Positions 1 through 8,737 of a stretch of DNA of 64,000 nt are shown piece after piece. The notes beneath the pieces were generated by a model. That model was not told the origin of the DNA, made no database searches, and worked only from the letters and a program-made list of their open reading frames with translations. The DNA is from Deltaproteobacteria bacterium (lineage in GTDB: Bacteria > Myxococcota > Myxococcia > Myxococcales > 40CM-4-68-19): assembly GCA_005879805.1 (NCBI GenBank), contig VBKL01000048.1, positions 1-64,000 on the forward strand, in the 5' to 3' direction. A program made the position numbers and the translations under genes. The stretch's first letter is position 1, and every line of letters starts with the position of its first letter.

Positions 1-2
1 CG

Positions 3-902
3 GAGATGCTCTCCACCTGCCCGCAATACTGCGGGCATTGCACCCGCATGGATCTGGTGGGCAATTCGGTACCGCAGGTACAGAAGCTCCGATTTGCGCT
101 GGCGCCGAAGGACCGCTATTCGCAAATGCTCGAGTATTTGAGAAGCAACCCCGGCGTCCGCGACGTGGTCGTCTCCGGCGGCGATATCGCCAACCTGCCC
201 ATCGAGCAGCTCGAATCGTTCGTCTCCCAGCTTCTCGACATCGAGAACATCCGCGACGTCCGCCTCGCCTCCAAGGGACTGATGGGCATCCCGCAGCACT
301 TCTTGCAGGACAAGGTCCTGCAGGCGCTCGATCGGCTGGCCCACAAGGCGTTCGAGCGCGGCATCTCCCTCGCCCTGCACACGCACGTGAACCATGCCAA
401 CCAGGTGACGCCGCTCTTCGGCAAGGCGGCCAAGAAGCTCCAGGAGATGGGCTTCCGCGACGTCCGCAACCAGGGTGTCCTCTTGCGCGGCGTCAACGAT
501 TCGCAAAAGGCGCTACTAGAGCTCTGCTTCATGCTGCAGGATCACGCCCACGTCCTTCCTTACTATTTCTACATGTGCGACATGATTCCCAACTCGGAGC
601 ATTGGCGGACGAGCGTGGCGGAATCGCAGAAGCTGCAGCACGACATCATGGGGTATCTGCCCGGATTCGCCACCCCGCGCATCGTCTGCGACGTGCCCTT
701 CGTGGGAAAGCGCTGGGTGCACCAGGTCGCCGAGTACGATCACGAGAAGGGGATCTCGTACTGGACGAAGAACTACCGGACCGGGATCGAGGAGGACGAT
801 CCGGAGGCCCTCACCCGCAAGTACGAGTACTACGACCCCATCTACCTCTTGCCCGAGTCCGGGCAGAGATGGTGGCGGGAGCAGGCCGCCCGTCAGATGT
901 GA
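3..902 (+). CDS. KamA-family radical SAM aminomutase (5' end outside window)
   Basis: The frame is open at the left edge, so only the C-terminal ~299 residues are seen. The radical SAM [4Fe-4S] motif CPQYCGHC (CxxxCxxC) begins almost at the edge, so roughly the first 100 residues lie upstream. The rest matches lysine 2,3-aminomutase-like enzymes (VVVSGGD, THVNH, and the late YYFYMCDMIPNSEHWRT block, equivalent to the PYYxYxCD...EHFRT block of KamA). The family uses SAM and PLP to move amino groups between adjacent carbons; the substrate cannot be told from the sequence. The TGA stop overlaps the stop of the convergent GNAT gene by 10 nt. Confidence 0.85.
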   Translation, partial: EMLSTCPQYCGHCTRMDLVGNSVPQVQKLRFALAPKDRYSQMLEYLRSNPGVRDVVVSGGDIANLPIEQLESFVSQLLDIENIRDVRLASKGLMGIPQHFLQDKVLQALDRLAHKAFERGISLALHTHVNHANQVTPLFGKAAKKLQEMGFRDVRNQGVLLRGVNDSQKALLELCFMLQDHAHVLPYYFYMCDMIPNSEHWRTSVAESQKLQHDIMGYLPGFATPRIVCDVPFVGKRWVHQVAEYDHEKGISYWTKNYRTGIEEDDPEALTRKYEYYDPIYLLPESGQRWWREQAARQM

Positions 903-1825
903 TCGAGGAGGGCGAGGTCGGCTCGCGCTCCCGACGCAGAGACCACCACGCCGGGCCTGAGCGGCGCCACCATGGCGAGGGCCGAGGCGCGCGGATGCGC
1001 CGGGAAGAGCCCGCGCAACTGGTGCGAAGGCCAGAGACGGATCCGGTGCCGACCGCTCCGCACCAGCACCTCGCGCAGGCGGGCGAGAAGGGCGTCGCGC
1101 GCCCCTTCGCTCGTCCATGCCGCATCGAGCACGTCGATGGCATCGCGCGCCATGCGGACCATCGCCGCTCCCTCCCCGCCTTGGTCCCGCACCGCGATTC
1201 CCCATTCCGGCTCTGCCACGCCGCGAGCGCGCGCCAATTCGCGCAGCCGCCGCAGCTGGAAACGGAGCACCCAGCCGTCGCGGGCCAGGGTCAAGTCGCC
1301 GTTGTTCGCCCGGCTGCGCGCGAAGAGCCGGGTGAGCCCGGCCTCGTCCGCCGGCACCGCATCCTGGGCACCCGATCTCGGCAGATCGGAAGAATCGGCC
1401 GTGCATTCTTCGCTGCGCAAGGGCCGGAATCCGAGCCGCTGGTAGTACGCGGTGCCGATGTCGCTGAAGAGGATCGCCGCATCGGCGCCGCGGGAGGCGT
1501 GATCGGCGATGGCGAGCTCGAGCATCCTTCGCGCATGCCCTCGCCGCCGCAGCACCGGAGGCGTGAAGACCGCGCCGACGCCGAGGATGTTCAAGGGCTT
1601 CCCCGCGCAGGTGCCGCGCAGGTCGTAGGCCTTCATGGCCGCGAGCAGCCGGCTGCCTTCGAAGAGCCCGATCAGACGATGCCGCTCGCCCGCCTCGCAG
1701 GCCTCGGCCAGGCGGCGCTGGAAAGCGATGAACCGGTCCTCGGAGAGCCCTCCTCCCCAGATGGGGTGGACCCCGCGGAAGTAGGCGTCGCGCTCCGCCC
1801 CGGAAAGCTCGCGCAGCTCTTCCAT
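893..1825 (-). CDS. GNAT-family N-acetyltransferase
   Basis: A 310-residue protein. The N-terminal half carries a GNAT fold: the acetyl-CoA pyrophosphate loop VLRRRGHARRML at residues 91-102 (the family R/QxxGxA pattern) and the typical AYYQRLGFRPL strand-helix near residues 127-137. The C-terminal 170 residues are less conserved and could be a second, degenerate GNAT-like or sterol-carrier-like half, as in Eis-type proteins; that is inference. I chose the ATG at 1825 because longer in-frame starts would run into the repeat and the divergent DUF2203 gene. Substrate unknown. Confidence 0.8.
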   Translation of the reverse strand: MEELRELSGAERDAYFRGVHPIWGGGLSEDRFIAFQRRLAEACEAGERHRLIGLFEGSRLLAAMKAYDLRGTCAGKPLNILGVGAVFTPPVLRRRGHARRMLELAIADHASRGADAAILFSDIGTAYYQRLGFRPLRSEECTADSSDLPRSGAQDAVPADEAGLTRLFARSRANNGDLTLARDGWVLRFQLRRLRELARARGVAEPEWGIAVRDQGGEGAAMVRMARDAIDVLDAAWTSEGARDALLARLREVLVRSGRHRIRLWPSHQLRGLFPAHPRASALAMVAPLRPGVVVSASGARADLALLDHI

Positions 1826-1865
1826 CGCCGCCGTCCGTTCTATCAAAACCGGTGGGGCGTTGTGG

Positions 1866-1910
1866 ATGCTCCGCGCCTTCGCGCTCCGCCCGTCGCTGTC
1901 GCTCGCTGCC
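1866..1910 (+). repeat. Diverged copy of the dispersed palindromic repeat
   Basis: The first ~32 bases (GCTCCGCGCC, then GCGCTCCGCCCGTCGC) match the repeat unit tandemly arranged at 24534-24847, while the 3' half has decayed. It lies between the divergent GNAT and DUF2203 genes and ends just before the DUF2203 start. Confidence 0.6.
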
Positions 1911-1911
1911 C

Positions 1912-2382
1912 ATGGTCGTGTACGTTGCACTGGTGAATCCGCTCGAGCACGTACGGATCTTCTCGCTGCGGGAGGCGAACGCGCTGGTGCCCCGGCTGCA
2001 AGAGCAATTCGAGCAGATCCGCGAGCTGCGCTCGGAGCTTCTCGCCGTCGAAGGCCAGCTGGCCTCGCTGGGTCACCCGATTTCCGAGCCCCACGAGGTC
2101 GATCCGCGAGCCCCCGCCGCGGTGCAGCGACTGCAGCGGGTGGCGAAAGACCTCTTTGGCCAGATCGTCGGGATCCTGGGCGGGCTCGGCGAGCTGGGCA
2201 TCGAGGTCAAAGCGGCCGACGGCCTCGCCGATTTCCGCAGCCGCCTGCACGGCCGCACCGTCTATCTCTGCTGGCGGTTCGGCGAAGAGGCCATCACGCA
2301 CTACCACGAGCTGCACGGCGGGTTCGCCGGCCGCCGCCCGCTCCCCGCGGACGGCGACTTCGTCGGCGACCTGTTGCAATGA
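1912..2382 (+). CDS. DUF2203 family protein
   Basis: A 156-residue soluble protein that matches the DUF2203 family in length and pattern: N-terminal FSLREANALVPRLQ, a helical middle, and the C-terminal block VYLCWRFGEEAITHYHELH followed by GFAGRRPL. The family has no established biochemical role. ATG at 1912 is used; an in-frame GTG two codons later is possible. The gene starts directly after a decayed copy of the dispersed repeat, so its promoter region may have been altered by it. Confidence 0.8.
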   Translation: MVVYVALVNPLEHVRIFSLREANALVPRLQEQFEQIRELRSELLAVEGQLASLGHPISEPHEVDPRAPAAVQRLQRVAKDLFGQIVGILGGLGELGIEVKAADGLADFRSRLHGRTVYLCWRFGEEAITHYHELHGGFAGRRPLPADGDFVGDLLQ

Positions 2383-2386
2383 CCGC

Positions 2387-2815
2387 TCAGTAGGAGATCG
2401 AGAGCGACAGCGATACGCAGTTCCCGCCAATCTTCTCGAATCCCGCAATGCAGGTGAAGTCGCACGAGCCGAAGACGCAGATCGGCGAACCGCCCGGAGG
2501 CGCGCCGCACTGCGCGCAGGTCGGTCCGCAGCTGCTCTCGTCCTGCGGGACGCAGTCCTGTCCGCAACTGTGGAATCCGGCCGCTCCGCACCGGAAAGTG
2601 CATCTGCCTCTGAGACAACCCGCTACGAAGCCGGGGGGTATACCCGCGGTGCAGTCTTCGCAGACCTTCACCCCGCAATCTTCGGGGGTGTTGGTGCACG
2701 GGCCGTCGACCACGATCGCGTGAGCGGTCCGTTCTCCGGGCGGAGCGACCTCGTTCGAGCCGCTTCCGCAGCCGAGCGAGACGAGCACCAAAGCCGTCGC
2801 AACCAGTTTCGCCAT
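2387..2815 (-). CDS. Small Cys-rich lipoprotein
   Basis: A 142-residue protein with an N-terminal signal peptide and lipobox (LVSLGC, acylated Cys at about residue 16), so probably a surface lipoprotein. The mature part has many cysteines in spaced CxxC-like pairs (EDCGVKVCEDC, CGPTCAQCG, CVFGSCDFTC), suggesting a small disulfide-rich fold of the kind common in myxobacterial exported proteins. No enzymatic motif is visible. It is the last gene of a four-gene minus-strand group (4878 down to 2387) of exported proteins. Confidence 0.7.
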   Translation of the reverse strand: MAKLVATALVLVSLGCGSGSNEVAPPGERTAHAIVVDGPCTNTPEDCGVKVCEDCTAGIPPGFVAGCLRGRCTFRCGAAGFHSCGQDCVPQDESSCGPTCAQCGAPPGGSPICVFGSCDFTCIAGFEKIGGNCVSLSLSISY

Positions 2816-2841
2816 GGAAATCCCCCGTTCTTCGCGGCCGC

Positions 2842-3729
2842 TCAGAAGCTCGCCTCGCAGCTCACCTGGAGGCAGAAGGTCGCGCCAAGGAAGGCCGCTT
2901 GTGTCGACACGACGGGCCAGACGACGGCGCCGGGAGCGACTGTGACATTCGGGAGATCGCTATCGACCCGCGTGCCGCTCGCCCAGGCGACGTCGGCAAA
3001 CAGCGGTCCGGCCGAGGTGGAGAAGGAGAACGTCACGTTCGGCGCCTCGCGCGCGGAAGCGAAAGCACGGGTAGCGATGCAGGACCGCAGGTCAGGCGAT
3101 ACGGGAATGGTCGGCGGCGAGGCGAACGCAGACGCCGCGGCAAGGTAGACGCAGAGGTTGCGCGTGATTCGCGGCGTCGCCGTTCCTGTGCCACCCTTGG
3201 CGAGAGGCAAGAGAGGTACCCATGCCGAATCCAGCGTCCCGGAGAGTCCGGCCATGGGAATCCGATCCGCGGCCGCCTCATAGGAGGCGATCTCGTCGCC
3301 GCCGCCCTTCATGTGCGTCTGCGCGTGGGCCGCAGGCGTCGCGAGTAGCGCGTAAGGCGCGCTCGCCAGCGGCGTCCGCGGCGCCATCTCCGGATCGGAG
3401 CCGGCCGTGATCCCCAGCCACAGTTGCCGGCCATCGACGACGGCTGCGAGAGACACCTGGCTCGACGCCGTTGCGCCGCCCGAGGAATCGCCCAGCACCA
3501 CGTCGAAGAAGCCGTCCGACGGGTCCACGGAATGCTGCTCGGACCAGAGCGGCGCCCCGGCCGACGCAGTTTCGTAGAGTGCAAAGGTGATGGTCAGGGT
3601 CTGGTTGACGGGCGACCCGTCCGCCTTGAGCAGCCGCCCCTGGTAGATCAGTTGCGCAGGTACGCCGCTCGCGAACGTTCCCGATGAAGCGAGCAGAGCG
3701 GCAGCGAGGACTCGAACCGAAAAGCTCAT
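2842..3729 (-). CDS. Secreted protein of unknown function
   Basis: A 295-residue protein with a cleavable signal peptide (ending around ASSGTFASG). The N-terminal ~130 residues resemble a domain often seen in exported myxobacterial and planctomycete proteins: QLIYQGRLLKADGSPV, then FALYETASAGAPLWSE, then FFDVVLGD and SAPYALLA. The remainder is Ala/Ser-rich and ends with a Cys-containing segment. No catalytic residues are recognised. The start is an ATG one base after the stop of the upstream lipoprotein gene, indicating co-translation. Function unknown; an adhesive or structural surface role is only a guess. Confidence 0.7.
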   Translation of the reverse strand: MSFSVRVLAAALLASSGTFASGVPAQLIYQGRLLKADGSPVNQTLTITFALYETASAGAPLWSEQHSVDPSDGFFDVVLGDSSGGATASSQVSLAAVVDGRQLWLGITAGSDPEMAPRTPLASAPYALLATPAAHAQTHMKGGGDEIASYEAAADRIPMAGLSGTLDSAWVPLLPLAKGGTGTATPRITRNLCVYLAAASAFASPPTIPVSPDLRSCIATRAFASAREAPNVTFSFSTSAGPLFADVAWASGTRVDSDLPNVTVAPGAVVWPVVSTQAAFLGATFCLQVSCEASF

Positions 3730-3730
3730 T

Positions 3731-4066
3731 TCAGCGCCCTTTCGTTTGCAACGAGACGCCATCCAGCGTCCGGTGCGTGGGGGATTGCGCAATCCAGGAA
3801 AGCTTGGAGGACCCGATCCAGCCGACCATCGAATAGGAGCGGGAGTGCATGAGGCCGCCGCCGCTCGAGAACGCGCCGACGACCTGCACCGGAGCGCGGC
3901 CGACGTCGGCGTCGCCCGGTTTCCAGCAGCGCCGGTCGGGAGCGCACTGGAAGCCCGAAGGGCAACGCCCGTCGGCCGAGCACGCCATCTGGCCGCTGCG
4001 GAGGTTCGGGTCGTAGCATGCCGCGCATAGGCCCAAGGCAAGCGCCGCGAGAAGGGTCCGCTTCAT
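3731..4066 (-). CDS. Small lipoprotein
   Basis: A 111-residue predicted lipoprotein: signal peptide ending in the lipobox LCAAC (Cys16), then a short Cys-rich module (CSADGRCPSGFQCAPDRRC) typical of myxobacterial surface lipoproteins, and a Ser/Gly-rich tail. Its ATG overlaps the stop of the TPR gene (ATGA), so translation is probably coupled. Function unknown. Confidence 0.65.
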   Translation of the reverse strand: MKRTLLAALALGLCAACYDPNLRSGQMACSADGRCPSGFQCAPDRRCWKPGDADVGRAPVQVVGAFSSGGGLMHSRSYSMVGWIGSSKLSWIAQSPTHRTLDGVSLQTKGR

Positions 4067-4878
4067 CGCGCGACCTCGCCGGAAGGGACCGCTTCGATCA
4101 GGGGCCGCGAGGCCGCCCGGAAGAGGAGACCGCCCGCGCCGAATCCGACGGCAGCCGAGGCGAGCAGGATCCTCGAGAGCGTCTGTGCCTTCTGCCCCTT
4201 CGCATCGAGGCCCGGGTCGAAGGGACGGCCCGCGGCAGCGTCGCCTTGCATCTGAGCCGCCGCGCCGCGCGCCTCGAGGCCGAAGTAGACGGCGAACGCG
4301 AGGGAGGCGGCGGCGGCCCCCGTCGCGATCCACCCCGCCCGGCGGGTCGTCCAGAACGGAGCTGTCGCCTTCGCCGCCACCGCTTCGGGGGGCGCGGCGC
4401 GCAGGGCAGGTGCGGCCGCCGGAGCCACGAGAGCGGGCGTGCGCGGCATGGCCGCGATCGACGGCGCGCCGGGCGGCGGTGGAGGCGCCTCGGCGAGCGC
4501 TGGATTCTTCACCTTGCGCTCTTCGAGGATCGAGGCCAGCCGCTCGATCTTCGACTCCGCCTCGGCGCGATTCGCGGCGTCAGGCTTCCGCTCGAGATAC
4601 GTCCGGTAGTAGCGAACCGCCTCTTCCGGACGGTTGGAGAGCCGGTACGCCTGGGCGATGTTGTAGAGGAGCCCGGGCGCGTCCTTGTAGCGGTAAGCCG
4701 CTTCGAACTCGGCGATGGCCTCGTCGTACTTGCCGAGGTCGAAGGCGCGCAGGCCCACCGCGTAGTGCTCGCGCGCCTTGCCCGCGTCTTCGCCGCGCGC
4801 CGCCGACGCGCATACGAAACCCGCGCCGAGCGCCACCGCGAACAGCCGCCGGAACCGGAAGGAACGGAAACGCTGCAC
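4063..4878 (-). CDS. TPR-repeat membrane protein
   Basis: A 271-residue protein with a signal peptide (to about residue 29), two to three tetratricopeptide repeats at residues 33-115 (AFDLGKYDEAIAEFEAAY, GLLYNIAQAYRLSNRPEEA), a Pro/Ala-rich linker, and two hydrophobic segments near residues 186-206 and 235-255. This layout is common among myxobacterial exported TPR proteins; the repeats should bind a protein partner at the envelope. GTG start. First gene of a tight exported-protein operon with the three genes below it. Confidence 0.75.
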   Translation of the reverse strand: MQRFRSFRFRRLFAVALGAGFVCASAARGEDAGKAREHYAVGLRAFDLGKYDEAIAEFEAAYRYKDAPGLLYNIAQAYRLSNRPEEAVRYYRTYLERKPDAANRAEAESKIERLASILEERKVKNPALAEAPPPPPGAPSIAAMPRTPALVAPAAAPALRAAPPEAVAAKATAPFWTTRRAGWIATGAAAASLAFAVYFGLEARGAAAQMQGDAAAGRPFDPGLDAKGQKAQTLSRILLASAAVGFGAGGLLFRAASRPLIEAVPSGEVAR

Positions 4879-5045
4879 GATGCCCCCTTTCGTCTCGCGA
4901 CGGATCCGCCAGGGCCGGCAGACGCGCGATGACGAGACCCGGGAAGCTTGCCGGGGCGGAGTGGCACGGCACAGCGGTCAAGTGACGGAGCGCACACCGT
5001 CAGGTGGCGGATGCCGGGACCTCGAAAGACGGCGGCTGGGAAGCG

Positions 5046-5429
5046 CTACCGGCGGACCGCGATCATCTCGATCTCTACCCGCGCCCCCTTGGGCAGCGCG
5101 GCGACCTGCACCGTCGAGCGCGCGGGCGGCGAGCCGCTGAAGCGCTTGCCGTAGACCTCGTTGACGACCGCGAAATCGGCGAGGTCGGCGAGGAAGATGG
5201 TGGTCTTCACCACCTGGGCGAAGGAGGCAGAAGCGGCCTCGAGCACGCCGCGCAGGTTCTCCATCACCCGTTCGGCCTGCGCGCGGATGTCGCCCTTCAC
5301 CATCTCCTGCGTCTTGGGATCGAGCGGAATCTGCCCGCTCGTGAAGACGAGATCGCCGGACACGATCGCCTGCGAGTAGGGTCCGATGGCCTTCGGGGCC
5401 TCGTCCGTCGCGATCACCTGGTTCGCCAT
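5046..5429 (-). CDS. ridA: RidA family reactive imine/enamine deaminase
   Basis: A 127-residue protein of the YjgF/YER057c/RidA family. It hydrolyses 2-aminoacrylate-type enamine/imine intermediates released by PLP enzymes, working as a cytoplasmic trimer. Visible family features: N-terminal AIGPYSQAI, SGQIPLDP, the VVKTTIFLADL block, and the conserved Arg in PPARSTVQVAALP followed by VEIEMIA. Standard family length. Transcribed in the same direction as, and just downstream of, the RelA/SpoT gene (50 nt gap), but no functional link is implied. Confidence 0.92.
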   Translation of the reverse strand: MANQVIATDEAPKAIGPYSQAIVSGDLVFTSGQIPLDPKTQEMVKGDIRAQAERVMENLRGVLEAASASFAQVVKTTIFLADLADFAVVNEVYGKRFSGSPPARSTVQVAALPKGARVEIEMIAVRR

Positions 5430-5479
5430 GGGCGCGCGGGATACCGGACGGCCCGCGGCGGGTCAAGCACGGAGCGCTC

Positions 5480-7660
5480 TTAAACGCGCTCGACGGAATG
5501 TACGCCGGGGATGGCGCCGATGGCGCGCAGCACGTCGTTCAGCTGCTTCACGTCGACGATCTCGATCTCGAAGGTGGAGATGGCGCCCTTCTCGCCGTTC
5601 GAGCGGGCGTTGGCCTGCAGGATGTTCACGCCCACGTCGGCGAAGGTCTCGCTCATGCGCGCGAGCAGGCCCTTGCGGTCGTCGGAGCGGACGCGGAGGT
5701 TCACCGCGCGCTTGAATTCGCCGTGCACGTCCCAGGTCACGTCCACCCGCCGCTCGGGATCCGTCTCCAGCGCCTTCTTGCACGCGCGGGTGTGGACGGT
5801 GACGCCGCGGCCTCGGGTGATGAAGCCGGTGATCTGGTCTCCCGGCACTGGATTGCAGCACTTGGCGTAGCGCACCAGCACGTCGTCGACGCCTCCGATG
5901 CGCACGCCGCCGCCCGCGCGATTGCGCTGGGCGACGCGGCGGAACAGCTCGGTGAGCCGGCTCGGATGCCCGTTGGCGGCGCTGTCGCCGTCCTGCTGCG
6001 GCTTCTTCTCGGCGAGCTTTTCCGGCGGCAGGAGGCGCTGCAAGACGCTCGCGGGAGAGAGCTTTCCGTACCCGACCGCGGACACCAGATCTTCGGACCG
6101 GGCGTGGCCGTATTCGTTCGCCACCTTCTGGAAGTCGGAAGTCTTCACCATCTTCGAGAAGGTGAGGTCGAAGCGGCGGAACTCGCGCTCGAGCAGATCG
6201 CGTCCGATCTCCAGCGACCGCTCGCGCTGCTGCATCTTGATGAAGTTGCGGATCTTCGCCTGCGCCCGGCTGGTCTTCACGAACGCGAGCCAGTCCTTGT
6301 TGGGCCGGACGCTCGCGGCGGTGAGGATTTCCACCGAGTCGCCGTTCTTCAGCTTGTAGCGCAGCGGCACGATCTTGCCGTTGACCTTCGCCCCCTGGCA
6401 GTGGGCGCCTACCTCGGAATGGATGGCGTAGGCGAAGTCGATGGGACAGCTCCCCTGGGGGAGGCTGCGCACGTCGCCTTTGGGCGTGAAGCAGAACACT
6501 TCGTCGGTGAAGAGATCGACCTTCACCGTCTCGAGGAACTCGCGGGGGTCCTTGAGGTCCTGCTGCCACTCCATGAGCTGCCGCAGCCAGGCGAACTTCT
6601 GCTCGTCCTTGGCGCTCCGCCCTTCCTTGTACGCCCAGTGCGCCGCGATCCCCTCTTCCGCCACCTGGTGCATCTCCTCGGTGCGCATCTGGATCTCGAT
6701 GCGCTCGCCGGTAGGCCCGATCACCGTGGTGTGCAGCGACTGGTACATGTTCGGCTTCGGGATCGCGATGTAGTCCTTGAAGCGTCCCGGCACCGGCTTC
6801 CAGAGGGAGTGGATGAGGCCGAGCGCTTCGTAGCAGGCGGGGACCGACTTCAGGATCAAGCGGAAGGCGACGATGTCGTGGACCTCGGAGACCGAGTTGA
6901 GGTCGTTCTTCCGCATCTTCTTCCAGATGGAATAGATGTGCTTCGGACGCCCCTGCACGGAAGCCTCGAGGCCCGCCTCCTCGAGCTTGGTCTTGAGGAG
7001 CTGCACCACGTCTCCGATGAACTTGGCCCGATCCCTCTGCGTCTGCGCGACCTGCTGCTCGACGTCGGAAAAGTCCCGCGGCTGCAGGTAGCGGAAGGCG
7101 AGGTCCTCGAGCTCGATCTTGATCCACTGGATGCCGAGCCGGTTGGCGAGCGGCGCGTAGATGTCGAGAGTCTCCTGCGCGATGCGGTTCTGCGCCTCGG
7201 CCTTCATGTGCTCGAGGGTCCGCATGTTGTGGGTCCGGTCGGCGAGCTTGACGAGGATGACGCGAATGTCCTTCGCCATCGCGACCAGCATCTTGCGGAA
7301 GTTCTCGGCCTGCTTCTCCTCCTGCGTGGTGGGCCCGTGGGAGAAGGTTCCCAGCTTGGTCACTCCCTCGACGAGCGAAAGGACTTCGTCCCCGAACAGC
7401 TCGCGGATCTCGGCGGGGGTCGCGAGCGTGTCCTCGATGGTGTCGTGGAGGAGCCCGGCGACGATGCTGGCCTCGTCGAGCTTCAGTTCGGCGAGCAGCC
7501 CGGCCACCTCGAGCGGATGGATGAGATAAGGCTCTCCCGACTTCCGTACCTGGCCCTGATGGACCTTGGCGCTGTAGACGTAGGCCTTCTTGATGAGGTC
7601 CAGGTCTGCGTCAGGGCGGTACTGAGCGACGCGCTCCAGAATGTCGTTCAGCCGGATCAT
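5480..7660 (-). CDS. Bifunctional (p)ppGpp synthetase/hydrolase, RelA/SpoT family
   Basis: A 726-residue long-form Rel protein controlling the stringent response. Domains in order: HD hydrolase with HDTIED at residues 72-77 intact (so ppGpp hydrolysis is expected), synthetase domain (RPKHIYSIWKKM, then GRFKDYIAIPKPN and YQSLHTT), TGS (VFCFTPKGDVRSLPQGS), helical and zinc-finger region (VRYAKCCNPVPGD), and a C-terminal ACT domain. Both catalytic halves look intact, so Rel/SpoT rather than monofunctional RelA. ATG at 7660 is chosen: MIRLNDILERV is the conserved N-terminus, and longer in-frame starts are not conserved. Confidence 0.95.
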   Translation of the reverse strand: MIRLNDILERVAQYRPDADLDLIKKAYVYSAKVHQGQVRKSGEPYLIHPLEVAGLLAELKLDEASIVAGLLHDTIEDTLATPAEIRELFGDEVLSLVEGVTKLGTFSHGPTTQEEKQAENFRKMLVAMAKDIRVILVKLADRTHNMRTLEHMKAEAQNRIAQETLDIYAPLANRLGIQWIKIELEDLAFRYLQPRDFSDVEQQVAQTQRDRAKFIGDVVQLLKTKLEEAGLEASVQGRPKHIYSIWKKMRKNDLNSVSEVHDIVAFRLILKSVPACYEALGLIHSLWKPVPGRFKDYIAIPKPNMYQSLHTTVIGPTGERIEIQMRTEEMHQVAEEGIAAHWAYKEGRSAKDEQKFAWLRQLMEWQQDLKDPREFLETVKVDLFTDEVFCFTPKGDVRSLPQGSCPIDFAYAIHSEVGAHCQGAKVNGKIVPLRYKLKNGDSVEILTAASVRPNKDWLAFVKTSRAQAKIRNFIKMQQRERSLEIGRDLLEREFRRFDLTFSKMVKTSDFQKVANEYGHARSEDLVSAVGYGKLSPASVLQRLLPPEKLAEKKPQQDGDSAANGHPSRLTELFRRVAQRNRAGGGVRIGGVDDVLVRYAKCCNPVPGDQITGFITRGRGVTVHTRACKKALETDPERRVDVTWDVHGEFKRAVNLRVRSDDRKGLLARMSETFADVGVNILQANARSNGEKGAISTFEIEIVDVKQLNDVLRAIGAIPGVHSVERV

Positions 7661-7812
7661 CGCGCTGCGTAAGAAGGAGAGCGTAGCCCACGGCGGGGCG
7701 GTCAGCAAACGAGCCACGTCCTCATTTGACGCGTCGCAATGCCGCGGGATTCAAGCTTGCAGGCCGATTTGACCCCGGATTGGGCCGCCTCTACACTCCG
7801 CGCCCCATTCCG

Positions 7813-8730
7813 ATGGCCGACGCAGCGACGAAGGCGTGCGAGCGCTGCAAGACGCAGAATCCCGCCGGGGCGAACTTCTGTTTCCACTGCGGCTGGCCCT
7901 TCGGCCGCGAGCCCTTGGCTCCGCCGCCGGTGGCCGAGCCGCAGGATCCGTTCGCAGACTGGTCGGACGCCACCGAGCGCGTCGACCTCGACAACGAGCA
8001 AGCGCGCGAGGACATCCGGGCCCGCCTTGCGGAGCTCGCGCAGGAAGCGGAGGAGTCGGAGCCGCCTCCTCCCCCCGAGGACCAGGCTCCGTTCCCGGCC
8101 CGGCTCTACATCGAGGAAGGTCCCGGGTCGGGGACCACCTTCCCGCTCCGCAGCCGCGAGACGCTCCTCGGGGCCAAGGCAGAGGTCGATCTCTCGGCCG
8201 ATCCCTTCGTCGGCGCGCGCGCCGGCCTGCTCACTTTCGAGGAGGACCGGCTCTACGTCCGGGACGACGGCTCGGTGAATGGCGTCTACTTCAAGCTGCG
8301 CGAACCCGCCCGGTTGCGCCGCGGCGATCACTTCATCGCGGGCGAGCGCGTCGTCCGGTACGACGGAGCGGTCAATTTCTCAGCCGACGTTCCGGCCCCG
8401 GGGTTCCTCGGCGCCGCCCGGCCCGAGGGCCCCGTCCTCCGCGTCACGGAGCTTTTGCGCGGAGGAGCGACGGGACGCATCTGCTACCGGAAGGGACCGG
8501 TCATCTCCGTCGGGCGCTCCGGTTGCGACCTCAATTTCCCGACCGACCAGCGGATCTCCGCCAAGCACGCCGAGATCCGTGTCGGCCCCGACGGAACGGT
8601 GACGCTGGCCGATCTGGGATCGGCCCGTTCCGGCGTCCTCTTGCGGCTGCGCCCCAACGAGCCGCTGCAGCTCTTCGACGGAGACGTGCTCCAGCTCGGA
8701 GCGGTGCTGCTGCGGGTGAAGTTCTCTTGA
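7813..8730 (+). CDS. Zinc-ribbon protein with two FHA-like domains
   Basis: A 305-residue cytoplasmic protein. Residues 9-26 form a zinc ribbon (CERC ... CFHC). After an acidic/Pro linker comes a degenerate FHA-like domain (about 100-190) that keeps the SVNGVYF strand but lacks the GR/SxxH residues. A second FHA domain (about 220-305) has VGRSGCDLNF and SAKHAEI and should bind phosphothreonine, though the usual NG pair after the SxxH strand is replaced by SARSG. The pairing of a zinc ribbon with FHA echoes the zinc ribbon on the Ser/Thr kinase at 10136-11263, suggesting a shared signalling pathway (inference). Confidence 0.85.
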   Translation: MADAATKACERCKTQNPAGANFCFHCGWPFGREPLAPPPVAEPQDPFADWSDATERVDLDNEQAREDIRARLAELAQEAEESEPPPPPEDQAPFPARLYIEEGPGSGTTFPLRSRETLLGAKAEVDLSADPFVGARAGLLTFEEDRLYVRDDGSVNGVYFKLREPARLRRGDHFIAGERVVRYDGAVNFSADVPAPGFLGAARPEGPVLRVTELLRGGATGRICYRKGPVISVGRSGCDLNFPTDQRISAKHAEIRVGPDGTVTLADLGSARSGVLLRLRPNEPLQLFDGDVLQLGAVLLRVKFS

Positions 8731-8737
8731 AAGAGGT

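Noticed and set aside
5480-7660. Monofunctional RelA
   Set aside because: The HDTIED hydrolase motif is intact, so the protein is more likely bifunctional.
5498-7672. Long plus-strand open frame opposite relA/spoT, and a similar 1215-codon one opposite thiC and the S46 peptidase (41642-45289)
   Set aside because: High-GC DNA leaves long antisense frames open. Their products show no family features and mirror codon positions of the well-identified genes on the other strand.
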